From Massilia sp. PDC64 (lineage in GTDB: Bacteria > Pseudomonadota > Gammaproteobacteria > Burkholderiales > Burkholderiaceae_D), in NCBI RefSeq assembly GCF_900101265.1, contig NZ_FMZS01000008.1, positions 1-64,000 on the forward strand: DNA of 64,000 nucleotides, read 5' to 3'. Shown piece after piece: positions 24,246 to 33,158 of this stretch (position 1 is the first letter of the stretch; every line of letters starts with the position of its first letter). The notes below the pieces were generated by a model. That model searched no databases. It worked only from the letters and a program-made list of their open reading frames with translations, and was not told the DNA's origin. The position numbers were made by a program, and so were the translations under genes.

Positions 24246-25685
24246 ATGTTGAATTGGTTGAAAACGACGCTGATACCGTCCGCGTCGGCGTTCGCGCCGA
24301 CGGGACGGTCCGGCATGACGGCGCGCGTGCGCAGCCTCGTGCTGAATGCGCGCGACGGCAGCATCCGCACGGCGATCAACGCGGCGCGCCTGCGCAAGGA
24401 GGTCGACCAGTCGCTCGAGAAGGCGCGCCAGCAGTACACGGCGTCGCGCGAGCTGGCGGCGTCGGCGCGCGAGGTGACGGCATTGTCGGCCAGCGTCAAG
24501 GCCGGCACGGACGACATCGCGGGGACGGCGGACCGCAACCTGGCCGTCGCGCGCGTGTCGATGGACGAGCTGTCGCACCTGGAAGCGCGCATGCGCGCGA
24601 TCGAGGAAAAAGTGGATGGTTTCGCCCGCACGGTCGGCCAGCTGGACCACCACGCCCGGTCGATCAGCGAATTCGGCGGCATCATCCAGCGCATCGCGAA
24701 CCAGACGAACCTCCTGGCCATCAATGCCGCGATCGAAGCGGCACGCGCGGGCGAAGCCGGCCGCGGTTTCGCCGTCGTGGCGGCCGAGGTGCGGCGCCTG
24801 TCGCAACTGGTCAACGAAGAGACGAGCAAGATCGCGGGCGTCAACAGCGAGATGCGCACGCTCGTCGAGTCGACGACCGGTGCGACCCAGGAGATCCTGG
24901 AAGGCGTGAACGCCTCGGCGCGCGAAATCGGGTCGGCGGCAGGCCACTTCAAGACCTTCGTCGCCGATTTCGAGCGCATGACGGGCACCGTCAACGAGAT
25001 GGCCGTGGCGATGCAGTCGCTGGACAGCATCAGCCAGTCGATCGGCCGCCAGGTCACGGACATGGCGACGAATGCGTCGGAGACCGGTAAATCGATGGCC
25101 GATGCGTCGCGCCGCGTCGACGAAGTGTGCGCGACCACCGAGGAAATGCAGGGCGTGCTGGCCGAGTTCCGCACGGGCGGCACGACGTTCGACGGGCTCG
25201 TCGAAGCGACGACGCAGCTGCGCGACGCCGTCGGCCGCTGCCTCGCCGGCCATCTGGCGCGCGGCGTGGACATCTTCGACCAGAAGTACCGGCCGATCGA
25301 AGGTTCCGACCCGCCGCGCTTCACGACGGGCTACGACCGCACCGTGGAGCGCGACCTGCAGGCGCTGTACGACCGCGTGCTCGGCGATCTGCCGGGCTGC
25401 ACGTACGCGCTGGCCGTCGACAACCGCGGCTATGCGCCGACCCACAACAGCAAGTTCTCGCAGACGCCGACGGGACAGCGCGAGCACGACCTCGTCTACT
25501 GCCGCAACAAGCGCATCTTCGACGACCCCGTGGGCGCGAAGCTGGCCGCCAACCGCAAGCCCTTCCTGTTCCAGACCTACCTGCGTGACACGGGGGAGGT
25601 GATCAACGACCTGTCGATGCCGCTCGAGATCGGCGGCCGGCACTGGGGCGCGGTGCGCGTCGGGTTCGACTCCTCCAAGCTGTAA
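24246..25685 (+). CDS. cytosolic methyl-accepting chemotaxis protein with C-terminal sensor domain
   Basis: The 479-residue protein has no membrane helix. Residues about 50-320 are coiled coil with the signalling tip RIANQTNLLAINAAIEAARAGE. The last 140 residues form a separate globular domain (YDRTVERDLQALYDRVLGDLPGCTYALAV ... NDLSMPLEIGGRHWGAVRVGF) that resembles a Cache/PAS-like sensor placed behind, not before, the signalling part. It is alone in its operon, faces a two-component system and is followed by a shared hairpin. The signal sensed is unknown, presumably cytoplasmic. Confidence 0.86.
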   Translation: MLNWLKTTLIPSASAFAPTGRSGMTARVRSLVLNARDGSIRTAINAARLRKEVDQSLEKARQQYTASRELAASAREVTALSASVKAGTDDIAGTADRNLAVARVSMDELSHLEARMRAIEEKVDGFARTVGQLDHHARSISEFGGIIQRIANQTNLLAINAAIEAARAGEAGRGFAVVAAEVRRLSQLVNEETSKIAGVNSEMRTLVESTTGATQEILEGVNASAREIGSAAGHFKTFVADFERMTGTVNEMAVAMQSLDSISQSIGRQVTDMATNASETGKSMADASRRVDEVCATTEEMQGVLAEFRTGGTTFDGLVEATTQLRDAVGRCLAGHLARGVDIFDQKYRPIEGSDPPRFTTGYDRTVERDLQALYDRVLGDLPGCTYALAVDNRGYAPTHNSKFSQTPTGQREHDLVYCRNKRIFDDPVGAKLAANRKPFLFQTYLRDTGEVINDLSMPLEIGGRHWGAVRVGFDSSKL

Positions 25686-25693
25686 CGCCAAAC

Positions 25694-25725
25694 AAAAAGG
25701 CCGGCGCCCTTGTGAGGCGCCGGCC
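25694..25725 (-). terminator. intrinsic terminator of the fadL-like gene
   Basis: A perfect 10-bp stem GGCCGGCGCC / GGCGCCGGCC with a 7-base loop; on the minus strand it is followed by TTTTTGTTT. It lies 23 bases after the FadL-like stop and may also slow transcription from the chemoreceptor side. Confidence 0.85.
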
Positions 25726-25747
25726 CGTCATCCGCGCACGTCGCGCA

Positions 25748-27160
25748 TCAGAATTTGTAGTTGTACGCCAGCCCAATCAGCTGCATACGGGTCTTCCACG
25801 TCCCGCGCGTCGTCTCGCCGTTGCCGGTGCAGCCGGTCATCACGGGATTGCAGTTGTTCGTGTAGTTGCCGCTCGCGTCGTTGAAGTGCAGCCAGCTGTA
25901 GGCCAGGTCCAGCGACGAGGCCGGGGTCAGCTTCCAGTTCGCACCGAACGACAGTTGCAGGCGGTCGGCGTCCGGCAGCGCGGCGTGGCGCAGCGTGTCG
26001 CCGCGGACCGGGGCGTCGTCGTGGGCGATGCCGCCACGCAGGGTCACGGCGTCGTTCAGGGCGTAGTTCGCGCCCAGTGCCACGCGCACGGTGTTCTTCC
26101 ACTGCTGGCGGATCACGAGGTCGCCCTCGTTGGTGCCGACGAACTGGATGTTGATGTCCTGCATGCGCGAGTTGCGCGTCCAGGTCACGTCGGCCATGCC
26201 GGCCCATTTCGCGTCGAACTGGTGGAACGCGTTCAGCGACAGCGTTTCCGGCGTGCTGACGTCCACGCGCGCGGCGGAATTCGCGTGGTGCGATGCGCCC
26301 TGCAGCACCTTGTTGACGACGGCGTCGCCGGTGACGGTCGAGAAGTCCCACACCGCGCCGCCTTTCAGTTCATGCTTGATCGACGAGCGGTAGGCGATGC
26401 CGAAGCGGGTATCCGGCGTCGGCGAGTACAGGTAGCCCAGGTTGAAGCCATAGCCCCAGTCCTTGCCTTCCACCCCCGCGTGCGCGTCGCCGGCCGTCGC
26501 CAGCGCGGCCGGGTTGCCGCCCAGAGAAGCGATCTGGCGCACCAGCGCGGCGCCGCTGCCGGCAGCCTGCGCGGCAGCGATCGAGCCCGGCACGTCCACG
26601 CCCTGGCGCAGGCTCGCCTTCATGTGCTCGATGGAGATGCCGAAGCCGAAGCTGTGCTGCTCGGAGAGCTTGAACGCCACGGACGGGTTGATGTTGACGG
26701 ATTCCAGCTTGATGTTGGTGAGCGAGTAGCGTCCCGACCAGTTGTCGTCGTAATCCAGCTTGGTGCCGTACGGGACGAACACGCCGACGCCGGCCGTCCA
26801 CTGGTTGTCGATCTTCTGGCTGTAGTACAGCGTCGGGGCGGCGACGACGCTCGGCGCGTAGTCGTCCTGCGACTTCACGCCGCCGGTGGAGGTCTTCGTG
26901 AAGCGGGTCGAGCCGGCATCCTGGAACGTCGAATGGGGGACGACGGCGGTGATGCCGCCCACGATCTGGCGGCCTTCGAGGCGCGACAGGCCGGCCGGGT
27001 TGGCGAAAATGGTGGATGCGTCGGCGGCTTCGGCGCCGTTGGCTTCCGCCGTGCCCTGGGCGGACACGCTCTGGGAGCCGAAGCGGTAGCCGGAGGCGGT
27101 CGCGTCGAGCGACGTGCCCAGGGCCAGGGCGACGAGCAGGGTCAGGTGTTTCTGGTTCAT
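25748..27160 (-). CDS. OmpP1/FadL-family outer-membrane transporter
   Basis: The start at 27160 opens a signal peptide (MNQKHLTLLVALALGTSLDATA) followed by SGYRFGSQSVSAQGTAEANGAEAADASTIFANPAGL, the typical FadL N-terminus that plugs the barrel (NPAGL motif). The 470 residues end in a barrel strand with terminal F (GLAYNYKF). FadL proteins import long-chain fatty acids or other hydrophobic substrates. It is monocistronic; the neighbouring SGNH hydrolase could supply substrates, but this is only an inference. Confidence 0.9.
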   Translation of the reverse strand: MNQKHLTLLVALALGTSLDATASGYRFGSQSVSAQGTAEANGAEAADASTIFANPAGLSRLEGRQIVGGITAVVPHSTFQDAGSTRFTKTSTGGVKSQDDYAPSVVAAPTLYYSQKIDNQWTAGVGVFVPYGTKLDYDDNWSGRYSLTNIKLESVNINPSVAFKLSEQHSFGFGISIEHMKASLRQGVDVPGSIAAAQAAGSGAALVRQIASLGGNPAALATAGDAHAGVEGKDWGYGFNLGYLYSPTPDTRFGIAYRSSIKHELKGGAVWDFSTVTGDAVVNKVLQGASHHANSAARVDVSTPETLSLNAFHQFDAKWAGMADVTWTRNSRMQDINIQFVGTNEGDLVIRQQWKNTVRVALGANYALNDAVTLRGGIAHDDAPVRGDTLRHAALPDADRLQLSFGANWKLTPASSLDLAYSWLHFNDASGNYTNNCNPVMTGCTGNGETTRGTWKTRMQLIGLAYNYKF

Positions 27161-27283
27161 CGGTCTCACTCCAAGTATCGATTCGTAGCCCGCCCCCCGG
27201 GCCGGAAAGGCCGGGGTCGGCGGGAGCCGAAGCATACACTATTTCGTACGACCGTTCTATTTCTGTTGTGTAACGTACACCGT

Positions 27284-28480
27284 TCAGGGACGCAGCAGGC
27301 GCAGGTCGACCTGCTGCGCCATCAGGCGGTAGCCCGCGTCGTTCGGGTGCAGGTGGTCGCCGCTGTCGTAGGTGGGATTCAGGCGCGCCGGTTGCGCCGG
27401 GTCACGCAGGGCGGCATCGAAATCGACGACGGCGTCGAACACGCCGGACGTGCGGATCCAGGCATTCAGCGCCACGCGGCCGCGCTCGGCCTCTTCGGAC
27501 CAGAAGTTCTTCGTGCCGGCGAACGGGAGCAGGGTGCCGGCCCAGATTTTCACGCCGCGCGCGCGGGCCCGCTCAGCCAGCTTGCGCATGCCGGCCTCGA
27601 TCTGTTCCACCGTGACCCGGTCGGCCGGCGCTGCCAGCAGGCGCGCGCCCGTGATGTCGTTGACGCCTTCGTGCAGCAGCACCCAGCGCACGCCCGGCTT
27701 GTCGAGGGCGTCGCGCTCGAAGCGCGCCAGCACGCTGGGGCCGACGTACGGTTTCGACGCATCGTTCAGGATGCGGTTGCCCGCGATGCCTTCGTTCGCG
27801 ATGCCGATCGCGGCCAGCGCAGGCTCGGCCTGCAGGCGGGCGGCCAGCGCGTCCGGCCAGCCCGCCTCCGTGGCACCGACGCCGTCCGTGATCGAGTCGC
27901 CGACGATGGCCAGCGTGCGGCCCGTGTCCGGCCCGAGGACGTCCACGTCGCTGAGGAAGTAGAGGTTGTCGTCCGTGGCCGCGGAAGGGAAGTCGGCGGC
28001 GCCGGTCGCGTCCCCTGGCGCTTTCAGGTACGTCGGCCGCAGCACGAAGCCGTGGACCGTCGACACGGCCACCGGCGCCGGCAGGTACAGGCTGACGGCC
28101 AGTGGCTGCAGCGGGGCGACGGCGAGGTCGACGGGATCGGACAGCGCGCTCGAACCCGCCGCGATCGTGACCGCGGGCCGCCCGCCGAACAGCAGCGGGC
28201 GATCGCTGCCGGCAGTCACGCGCGCATCGCCCGCGGACAGGCCCACGTGCGCGGCGCCCACCGTCAGCGGCTGCGTACCGTACAGGTTCGACAGGCGGAT
28301 GCGCACGCGGGTGCCTTTCGTACTGGTGCGCACGACCTGGCGCAGCGTCTGCGCGGACAGCGCCGGTCCCGCCGAATCGGGCGCGGCCGACCAGGCGGTG
28401 CGCCAGCCGCCGTCCGCCGCGGTGGCGGCGGTCGTGAGCAGGGCGGAAAAGAGCAGGGTGGCGAGCGCGCGTCCGGTCAT
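27284..28480 (-). CDS. exported SGNH/GDSL hydrolase
   Basis: The 398-residue protein begins with a signal peptide (MTGRALATLLFSALLTTAATA). It has an N-terminal beta domain (about 25-190) and an SGNH hydrolase domain: block I IVGDSITDGVGA, block II/III NEGIAGNRIL and HEGVNDITG, block V DHLHPNDAGY. These supply the catalytic Ser, oxyanion Gly/Asn and Asp-His. It probably removes acyl or acetyl groups from lipids or polysaccharides outside the cytoplasm. Start chosen by the signal peptide within a longer frame. Confidence 0.88.
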   Translation of the reverse strand: MTGRALATLLFSALLTTAATAADGGWRTAWSAAPDSAGPALSAQTLRQVVRTSTKGTRVRIRLSNLYGTQPLTVGAAHVGLSAGDARVTAGSDRPLLFGGRPAVTIAAGSSALSDPVDLAVAPLQPLAVSLYLPAPVAVSTVHGFVLRPTYLKAPGDATGAADFPSAATDDNLYFLSDVDVLGPDTGRTLAIVGDSITDGVGATEAGWPDALAARLQAEPALAAIGIANEGIAGNRILNDASKPYVGPSVLARFERDALDKPGVRWVLLHEGVNDITGARLLAAPADRVTVEQIEAGMRKLAERARARGVKIWAGTLLPFAGTKNFWSEEAERGRVALNAWIRTSGVFDAVVDFDAALRDPAQPARLNPTYDSGDHLHPNDAGYRLMAQQVDLRLLRP

Positions 28481-28549
28481 GGTGTCTCCAGCGATGAGTG
28501 GGACGATGATGCTCGCATCGGCCCTGGACCCGCGCAACTGATACTTGTG

Positions 28550-29794
28550 CTAGCAGTATGTCATAAGGTCGACCGCCCGATAGCTGGCCTGTTCGCGCCC
28601 TTCGCCTGTCGTGATGAACGCCCCCGCGCCGAGGCGGTACAACCGTCCGCCGCCGGCCGGGATCATCACGTGCACGCGCGCGACCACGCACGCGGCGCGG
28701 CGCGCGCCCGCGCGCACGACCAGCACCTGGCCTTCTTCCGCCGGTACGTGACCCGGGCGGCGCAGGTCGACGACGGGGATGGTGGCGTCGCCCCAGCGCA
28801 TCGTCGCGCCGGGCGTGTCGACCAGCGGCAGTACGCGTTCCAGCGCGTCGAGCGGCGTGGCGGCCAGGCCGTCCGCGTCGAACACGACGTACGCGGCGTC
28901 GTTCGGCTTGCCGGGGCCATTCGACGTGGGAGCGGCAATGTGCGCGGACCGGGACAACGCCGCCTCGGGACGGCGCGCGAACAGCGCCGCCACGTCGACG
29001 AGACGGACTTCGGCGCCATCGTCATCGTAGACCGTCGCGGCCGGGATGAAATCCGCCAGGCGCAGGGTTGCCCGCACGGGCACGCCGAGCGCGAGGCCGT
29101 CGTGTTCTAGCACGGCGAGCAGGCCCGATTCGCCATCCGCCAGGCCGGGATCGACCGCGGCCGGCGGCACGATCGCGAGGTGCCGGCCGCGCCACGTGCA
29201 CCACGCGCCGTCGCCGATCGCCGCGCGCGCCGGCATGGGGATCACTTCCGCGAGCGCGCCGGCGGGAACGCCCAGGCGCAGCGTGCCCGCGTCGAGCACG
29301 GCATACGTATGCGTGTCGCGCGCGGCGGGTGGCGGCGGGGCGTCCGTCACGGTCGCCGCTCCGCCGGTCCACGCGCAGGCCAGCGCGGCGAGCCGGCCGA
29401 CGTCCAGCACGCTGAGGACGCGTCCCGTGTCCGGCGAACGCACGACGCTGTGGAACACTTCGTCCGCATCGTCGTCGTGATGCAGCCGCGTGACGGCATC
29501 CGCCGCCACGTCGACGAGGCCGCCGACGGCCGACACGCGCAGGCCCAGCAGGCGCTCGCCGTCGCGCAGGATCAGGATGCGTGCATGGGGCCCGTCCTGC
29601 CGTTCTCCCGTGCCGACCCAGCGCGCGAGGTCGACGACGGGCACCAGCACGCCGCCGTGGTCCACGATGCCGGCCAGCGCGCCGGTACGGCGGGGCGGGG
29701 CGGCCATCGCATCCGGCTGCGGCAACGCCTGCACGACGGCCTCCGCCGCGATGCCCACGTCCACGGTGTCGATGCGCACTTCCGCCAGTCGCAT
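28550..29794 (-). CDS. triple CheW-domain coupling protein
   Basis: The 414-residue protein consists of three CheW-like domains (about 1-140, 160-280 and 305-414). Each has the beta-barrel pattern around VLVPVVDLARWVG, RHLAIVPPAAV or ATIPVVDLRRPG. CheW scaffolds connect chemoreceptors to CheA kinase. Its ATG lies two bases after the stop codon of the upstream triple-PAS chemoreceptor, so the two are one operon and likely one signalling unit. No cheA or other che gene is in the window. The third domain ends in a cysteine. Confidence 0.82.
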   Translation of the reverse strand: MRLAEVRIDTVDVGIAAEAVVQALPQPDAMAAPPRRTGALAGIVDHGGVLVPVVDLARWVGTGERQDGPHARILILRDGERLLGLRVSAVGGLVDVAADAVTRLHHDDDADEVFHSVVRSPDTGRVLSVLDVGRLAALACAWTGGAATVTDAPPPPAARDTHTYAVLDAGTLRLGVPAGALAEVIPMPARAAIGDGAWCTWRGRHLAIVPPAAVDPGLADGESGLLAVLEHDGLALGVPVRATLRLADFIPAATVYDDDGAEVRLVDVAALFARRPEAALSRSAHIAAPTSNGPGKPNDAAYVVFDADGLAATPLDALERVLPLVDTPGATMRWGDATIPVVDLRRPGHVPAEEGQVLVVRAGARRAACVVARVHVMIPAGGGRLYRLGAGAFITTGEGREQASYRAVDLMTYC

Positions 29795-29795
29795 G

Positions 29796-31505
29796 TCAGT
29801 GCTCCGTCGCGACGCGTTCGAGCTCGGCCAGCAGCGCGGACGCGTCGCGCGTGGCGCTGGCCTGCGCGCTCGTCGACGCGTGGATGCGGGCAATCGATTC
29901 GCTCGTCGCCGCGACCGAACGCACGATGCGGCCGAACGCATCCTCGACGTCGCCGGACAGGCGCGTGCCTTCGCCCACGCGGGCAGCCGTCTCGTTGATC
30001 AGCTTCGCAATCTCGCGCGCCGCCAGCGCGGACTTTTCCGCCAGCTTGCGCACTTCGTTCGCGACGACGGAAAAGCCGGTACCGTGTTCGCCCGCGCGCG
30101 CCGCCTCGATCGCCGCGTTGAACGCGAGGAGGTGCGTCTGGCTGGCGATGTCGCTGATCGTGTCGATGATCTCGTGCACGTCGTCGGACGATTTCTGGAT
30201 CGCGAGGATCGCTTCCTTCGAGCGTGCGAGCAGGGTGCTGCCTTCCGCGGCCTGGTCGCGCGTCTGCACCGCGAGGCCGGCCGACTGCTGCGAGCCGTCG
30301 GCGATCGAGGCGATCGATTGCGACAGGTCGGCCAGCACGCCGGACATGGCGCGGATCTTGGCGCCCAGCTGCTCTTCGCGGTGCACCTGCTCCGTCACGT
30401 CCATCGCGAACTTGATGACTTTATAGGGCTTGCCGTCGGCGTCGAGGATCGGGTTGTACGTGGCCTGGATCCAGATGTCGGCGCCGTGCTTGCCGCGGCG
30501 GCGGAAGCGGCCGGACTGGAACTGGCCGCGCGCCAGGTCGGACCAGAAGTTGCGGTACTCGGCACTCTTGATGAGCGCGTCGTCGCAGAACATGCTGTGG
30601 TGGCGGCCGACCACTTCGTCCTCGAGGTAGCCCATCGTGCGCAGGAAGTTGTCGTTCGCGGCCAGCACGTTGCCGTGCAGGTCGAACTCGATCACGGCCT
30701 GCGAGCGGCCGATGGCATCCAGCTTGCCGCGCGTCTCGGCGGCGAGCGCCTTGCGCGCCGTGATGTCGGTGGCGAACTTGACGATCTTGACGGGCTTGCC
30801 GTCCGTATCGAGGATCGGGTTGTACGACGCGAGAATCCACACGGTCCGGCCGTCCTTCGTCACGCGCCGGTACTCGCCGCTGTCGGCCTGGCCGCGTCCG
30901 AGCCGTTCCCAGAACGCGAGGTATTCGGCCGAGCGCGCGTGCTCCGGCAGGCAGAACATGCGGTGGTGGCGCCCGCGCACCTCGTCCAGCGTGTAGCCGG
31001 TCACGGCGAGGAAGTTCGCGTTCGCGTGCAGCACGTTGCCCTGCAAATCGAATTCGATGACGGCCTGGGTGCGGTCGATCGCGGCCATCTTGCCCTCGAA
31101 GTCGATGTTGCGCAGCTTGGCTTGCGTGATGTCGGTGGCGAACTTCACGACTTTGGCCGGCTTGCCGTCCGCATCGAGGATCGGGTTGTACGTGGCCTGG
31201 ATCCACACCGGGCTGCCGTCGCGGGCCACCCGCTTGAACTCGCCCGCGTGGTACTCGCCCGCGGCCAGGTGCTTCCAGAAGTCGCGGTAGGCCTGCGAGC
31301 GGACGTACTCCGGTTCGCAGAACATCGCGTGCGGCTGCCCGACCACTTCGTGCAGCTCGTAGCCGAGCGCGTCGAGGAAGTTCTGGTTGGCGTGCAGGAT
31401 GCGGCCGTCGAGGCCGAATTCGATCACGGCCTGGGCGCGGTTGATGGCGTCCAGCGCGGCGTCGGCAAGGTCATTCCGGGACGTGACCGGGGGAGGGGCG
31501 ATCAT
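29796..31505 (-). CDS. chemoreceptor with three PAS domains, cytosolic
   Basis: Three PAS domains in tandem (about 15-135, 137-255 and 258-375 from the chosen start) each repeat the text AQAVIEFxLxGxxLxANxNFLxxxGY, H-x-MFC and YNPILDxDGKPxKxxKFA. They are followed by an MCP signalling domain (IASQTHLLAFNAAIEAARAGEHGTGF). There are no membrane segments. The repeated PAS-PAC units resemble haem- or flavin-binding Aer/BdlA-type sensors, but a cofactor cannot be read from sequence. The start at 31505 has GAGAAG at proper distance; ATGs upstream to 31580 are possible. Confidence 0.85.
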   Translation of the reverse strand: MIAPPPVTSRNDLADAALDAINRAQAVIEFGLDGRILHANQNFLDALGYELHEVVGQPHAMFCEPEYVRSQAYRDFWKHLAAGEYHAGEFKRVARDGSPVWIQATYNPILDADGKPAKVVKFATDITQAKLRNIDFEGKMAAIDRTQAVIEFDLQGNVLHANANFLAVTGYTLDEVRGRHHRMFCLPEHARSAEYLAFWERLGRGQADSGEYRRVTKDGRTVWILASYNPILDTDGKPVKIVKFATDITARKALAAETRGKLDAIGRSQAVIEFDLHGNVLAANDNFLRTMGYLEDEVVGRHHSMFCDDALIKSAEYRNFWSDLARGQFQSGRFRRRGKHGADIWIQATYNPILDADGKPYKVIKFAMDVTEQVHREEQLGAKIRAMSGVLADLSQSIASIADGSQQSAGLAVQTRDQAAEGSTLLARSKEAILAIQKSSDDVHEIIDTISDIASQTHLLAFNAAIEAARAGEHGTGFSVVANEVRKLAEKSALAAREIAKLINETAARVGEGTRLSGDVEDAFGRIVRSVAATSESIARIHASTSAQASATRDASALLAELERVATEH

Positions 31506-31548
31506 ATGCATGGCTTCTCGTTGTGGCGTCATGATGTTCATAATATTG

Positions 31549-31680
31549 CCGTATGGCAATGCATTTGATGATTTAATCATTTTTCGCGTGAGAAAGCGAG
31601 AGAATTTTGACGATTTCGATTATTTGTTGCGACGTACTTACGGCACACGGCAAGGTTCCGGTTGACGGGTTGCCATACGG
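31549..31680. promoter_or_regulatory. inverted 11-base repeats in divergent promoter region
   Basis: CCGTATGGCAA (31549-31559) and its exact reverse complement TTGCCATACGG (31670-31680) flank the AT-rich 218-base gap between the divergent chemoreceptor and carboxylesterase genes. The left copy is also part of a local dyad ATTGCC-GTAT-GGCAAT. This could be a pair of operator sites for one regulator controlling both directions. Confidence 0.35.
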
Positions 31681-31723
31681 TCATTAGGATCGGTTGCACC
31701 CATACCCACAACAAGGAGACACC

Positions 31724-33154
31724 ATGCCACGTCCGACCCTGCCATCCCTGCTCGTGTTAGCGCTAACTACCTTCGCCTGTGCCGCGCAGGCCGCGAGCGG
31801 CCCCGTCGTCGCCGTCGACACCGGCAAGGTCCAGGGGGCCGTCGAGAAGGGCGTGGCCAGCTGGAAGGGCATCCCGTTCGCCGCGCCGCCGGTGGGCGAC
31901 CTGCGCTGGCGCGCGCCGCAGCCGGCCGCCGCCTGGACCGGCGTGCGCGAAGCGACCGCGTACGGCCACGACTGCATGCAACTGCCTTTCCCCAGCGACG
32001 CGGCGCCGCTCGGCACGCCGCCGGCCGAGGATTGCCTGTACGTGAACGTGTGGCGTCCCGCGAAGGCGAAAGCGTCCGCGAAGCTGCCCGTGATCGTGTG
32101 GATCTATGGCGGCGGCTTCGTCAACGGCGGGTCGTCACCGCCGACGTATGCCGGTGCCGCGCTGGCGAAGCAGGGCGTCGTGCTGGTCAGCTTCAACTAT
32201 CGGCTGGGCCGCTTCGGTTTCTTCGCGCATCCGCAACTGACGCAGGCGGCGAACGGGGAACCCGTGGGTAACTACGCGTACATGGACCAGATCGCCGCGC
32301 TGCAATGGGTCAAGCGCAACGTGGCGGCGTTCGGCGGCGATGCGTCCAACGTGACGATCATCGGCGAATCGGCCGGCGGCATGTCGGTGAATGCGCTGCT
32401 GACGTCACCGCAGGCGCAGGGCCTGTTCGCGAAGGCGGTCGTGCTGTCCGGCGGCGACGGCAAGTCGGCCGATCCGGGGCTGGCCGCCGTCGAGCAGATC
32501 GGCGTCAACTTCGCACAGGCCAAGGGCATTGCGGCCGACGATCCGCAGGCACTGGATAAACTGCGCGCGCTGCCGGCCGAGCAGGTCGTCGACGGCATGA
32601 ACCTGGCCAACCGCGCGCCGCAGAATCCGCCGACGTATTTCGGTCCGTTCGCGGACGGCAAGGTGGCCGTCGAGACGGGCGCCGCGTTCGCGTCCGGCCG
32701 CTTTGCGAAGGTGCCCGTGATGATCGGCGCGACGAGTGCCGACATCGGCGGCAGGACGGGCTTCATGGTCGCGGGCGCGCGCAGCCTCGCGGGCCGCCTC
32801 GCCGCGCAGGGCGTGCCCGTGTACGAATACCGCTTCTCGTACGTGGCCGACAGCATCGGCAAGCCGGGCGCGCAGCACGCGAGCGACATCCCGTATTTCT
32901 TCGACACTGTGGACGTCAAGTACGGCGATGCCGTCACGAAGAAGGACGTGGCGATGGGCCGCGCGATGAGCGCCTACCTCGTGAACTTCGCGAAGAAGGG
33001 CGATCCGAACGGCCGCAAGCTGCCCGCGTGGCCGCGCTATGCGGGCGACAAGGACGTGATCATGGACTTCGCCGCGGATGGCAAGCCGGTCGCGCTGCGC
33101 GATCCGTGGGGTGCGGAAATCGACGCCACGACGGTGGCGGTGAGCGGTCAATAA
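31724..33154 (+). CDS. exported type-B carboxylesterase/lipase
   Basis: The 476-residue enzyme has a signal peptide (MPRPTLPSLLVLALTTFACAAQA), the type-B signature AEDCLYVNVW, the oxyanion loop YGGGFVNGG, nucleophile S216 in GESAGGM and a late H in QHASDIPYFF. The stretch between the acid region (GATSADIGG) and the YEYRFSYVA strand is shorter than in most type-B esterases, which leaves the acid residue (an Asp here) uncertain. AAGGAG precedes the ATG. It probably hydrolyses esters in the periplasm or outside. It converges with the flavoreductase gene with 4 bases between. Confidence 0.87.
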   Translation: MPRPTLPSLLVLALTTFACAAQAASGPVVAVDTGKVQGAVEKGVASWKGIPFAAPPVGDLRWRAPQPAAAWTGVREATAYGHDCMQLPFPSDAAPLGTPPAEDCLYVNVWRPAKAKASAKLPVIVWIYGGGFVNGGSSPPTYAGAALAKQGVVLVSFNYRLGRFGFFAHPQLTQAANGEPVGNYAYMDQIAALQWVKRNVAAFGGDASNVTIIGESAGGMSVNALLTSPQAQGLFAKAVVLSGGDGKSADPGLAAVEQIGVNFAQAKGIAADDPQALDKLRALPAEQVVDGMNLANRAPQNPPTYFGPFADGKVAVETGAAFASGRFAKVPVMIGATSADIGGRTGFMVAGARSLAGRLAAQGVPVYEYRFSYVADSIGKPGAQHASDIPYFFDTVDVKYGDAVTKKDVAMGRAMSAYLVNFAKKGDPNGRKLPAWPRYAGDKDVIMDFAADGKPVALRDPWGAEIDATTVAVSGQ

Positions 33155-33158
33155 ACGC

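Noticed and set aside
25712..29110. A 1132-residue + strand open frame spanning fadL, the SGNH hydrolase and part of the CheW gene in antisense
   Set aside because: It crosses three well supported minus-strand genes and their terminator; composition bias only.
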